From: an uncultured cyanobacterium
GTDB lineage: Bacteria > Cyanobacteriota > Cyanobacteriia > CACIAM-69d
Length of the DNA stretch: 5,229 nt
NCBI GenBank assembly: GCA_937894105.1
Contig: CALCTI010000540.1
Location: 1 to 5,229, forward strand
Direction of reading: 5' to 3'
The notes beneath the pieces were generated by a model. It had not been told where the DNA came from, ran no database searches, and was given only the letters and a program-made list of their open reading frames with translations. Each line of letters starts with the position of its first letter. Position 1 is the first letter of the stretch. The translations under genes and the position numbers were made by a program. Shown in pieces: positions 5,041 through 5,229 of the stretch.

Positions 5041-5229
5041 ACAGAAAATCTAAGTCACAAACAAAATCGGGCAGTATTTCACCCCCTTCTAACAACCCAG
5101 GCTGAGTCAAAATTTGAGGCGTTTGATTCGGCTGATAAATGGTTACTTCTTGCGATTGTGGATCAATCAGCCATCCTAACTGCACGCCATTTTCAAGGTA
5201 CTCTTCCATTTTTTTCTGTAAGGTGGAAA
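5036..5229 (-). CDS. Uma2-family (DUF820) restriction-endonuclease-like protein, C-terminal part
   Basis: Only the last 63 residues are in the window; the 5' end lies beyond the right edge. The visible part shows the Uma2 pattern: a Lys-rich helix with KKMEEYLENGVQLGWLIDP, then a strand VTIYQP, a loop with a Gly-Gly turn, and LPDFVCDLDFLW before the TGA stop. Uma2 proteins have a PD-(D/E)XK nuclease-like fold and are greatly expanded in cyanobacteria; their natural role is mostly unknown. The lysine-bearing helix and the LIDP strand belong to the conserved core, while the upstream acidic metal-binding residues lie outside the window, so catalytic integrity cannot be judged. No frameshift is visible in this part. 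The gene lies 7 bp upstream of the LprI-like gene on the same strand. Confidence 0.88.
   Translation of the reverse strand, partial: STLQKKMEEYLENGVQLGWLIDPQSQEVTIYQPNQTPQILTQPGLLEGGEILPDFVCDLDFLW

Overview
The window looks like chromosomal DNA from a cyanobacterium. Two things point there. First, the octamer GCGATCGC (HIP1, over-represented in many cyanobacterial genomes) occurs nine times in 5.2 kb. Second, the longest well-recognised gene encodes a Get3d-type ATPase with a C-terminal alpha-crystallin-like domain, an architecture known from cyanobacteria and chloroplasts. The species cannot be named; a filamentous, non-marine type is a guess.

Layout from left to right. Positions 85-303 (minus) hold a doubtful 72-codon open frame carrying two short tandem duplications of 17 and 11 bp, neither a multiple of three. 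Positions 408-1394 (minus) encode a family 2 glycosyltransferase of the WaaE/KdtX type, with a small hairpin just past its stop. Positions 1395-1796 are a 402-bp gap with an imperfect dyad, an unconvincing 74-codon open frame and a 14-bp tandem repeat. Positions 1797-2534 (minus) encode a MacB/LolD-type ABC ATPase without a permease in view. Positions 2535-2814 are the gap between two divergent genes and contain a plausible promoter, a heptamer repeat and a ribosome binding site for the next gene. Positions 2815-4008 (plus) encode Get3d. Positions 4012-5028 (minus) encode a secreted protein with a long arginine-rich linker and LprI/DUF1311-like sequence that appears twice. Positions 5036-5229 (minus) are the 3' end of a Uma2-family nuclease-like gene cut by the window edge.

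The genes do not form an obvious common pathway. Get3d is the only gene on the plus strand: it is divergent from the ABC ATPase and convergent with the LprI-like gene, with only 3 bp between the two stop codons. The Uma2 gene and the LprI-like gene lie head to tail 7 bp apart and may share a transcript. I found no CRISPR array, tRNA, rRNA, insertion sequence or multi-gene system that looks new. The most distinctive items are the two-copy LprI-like protein with a 111-residue stretch free of acidic residues, and the recurrent short tandem duplications in or beside weak reading frames.
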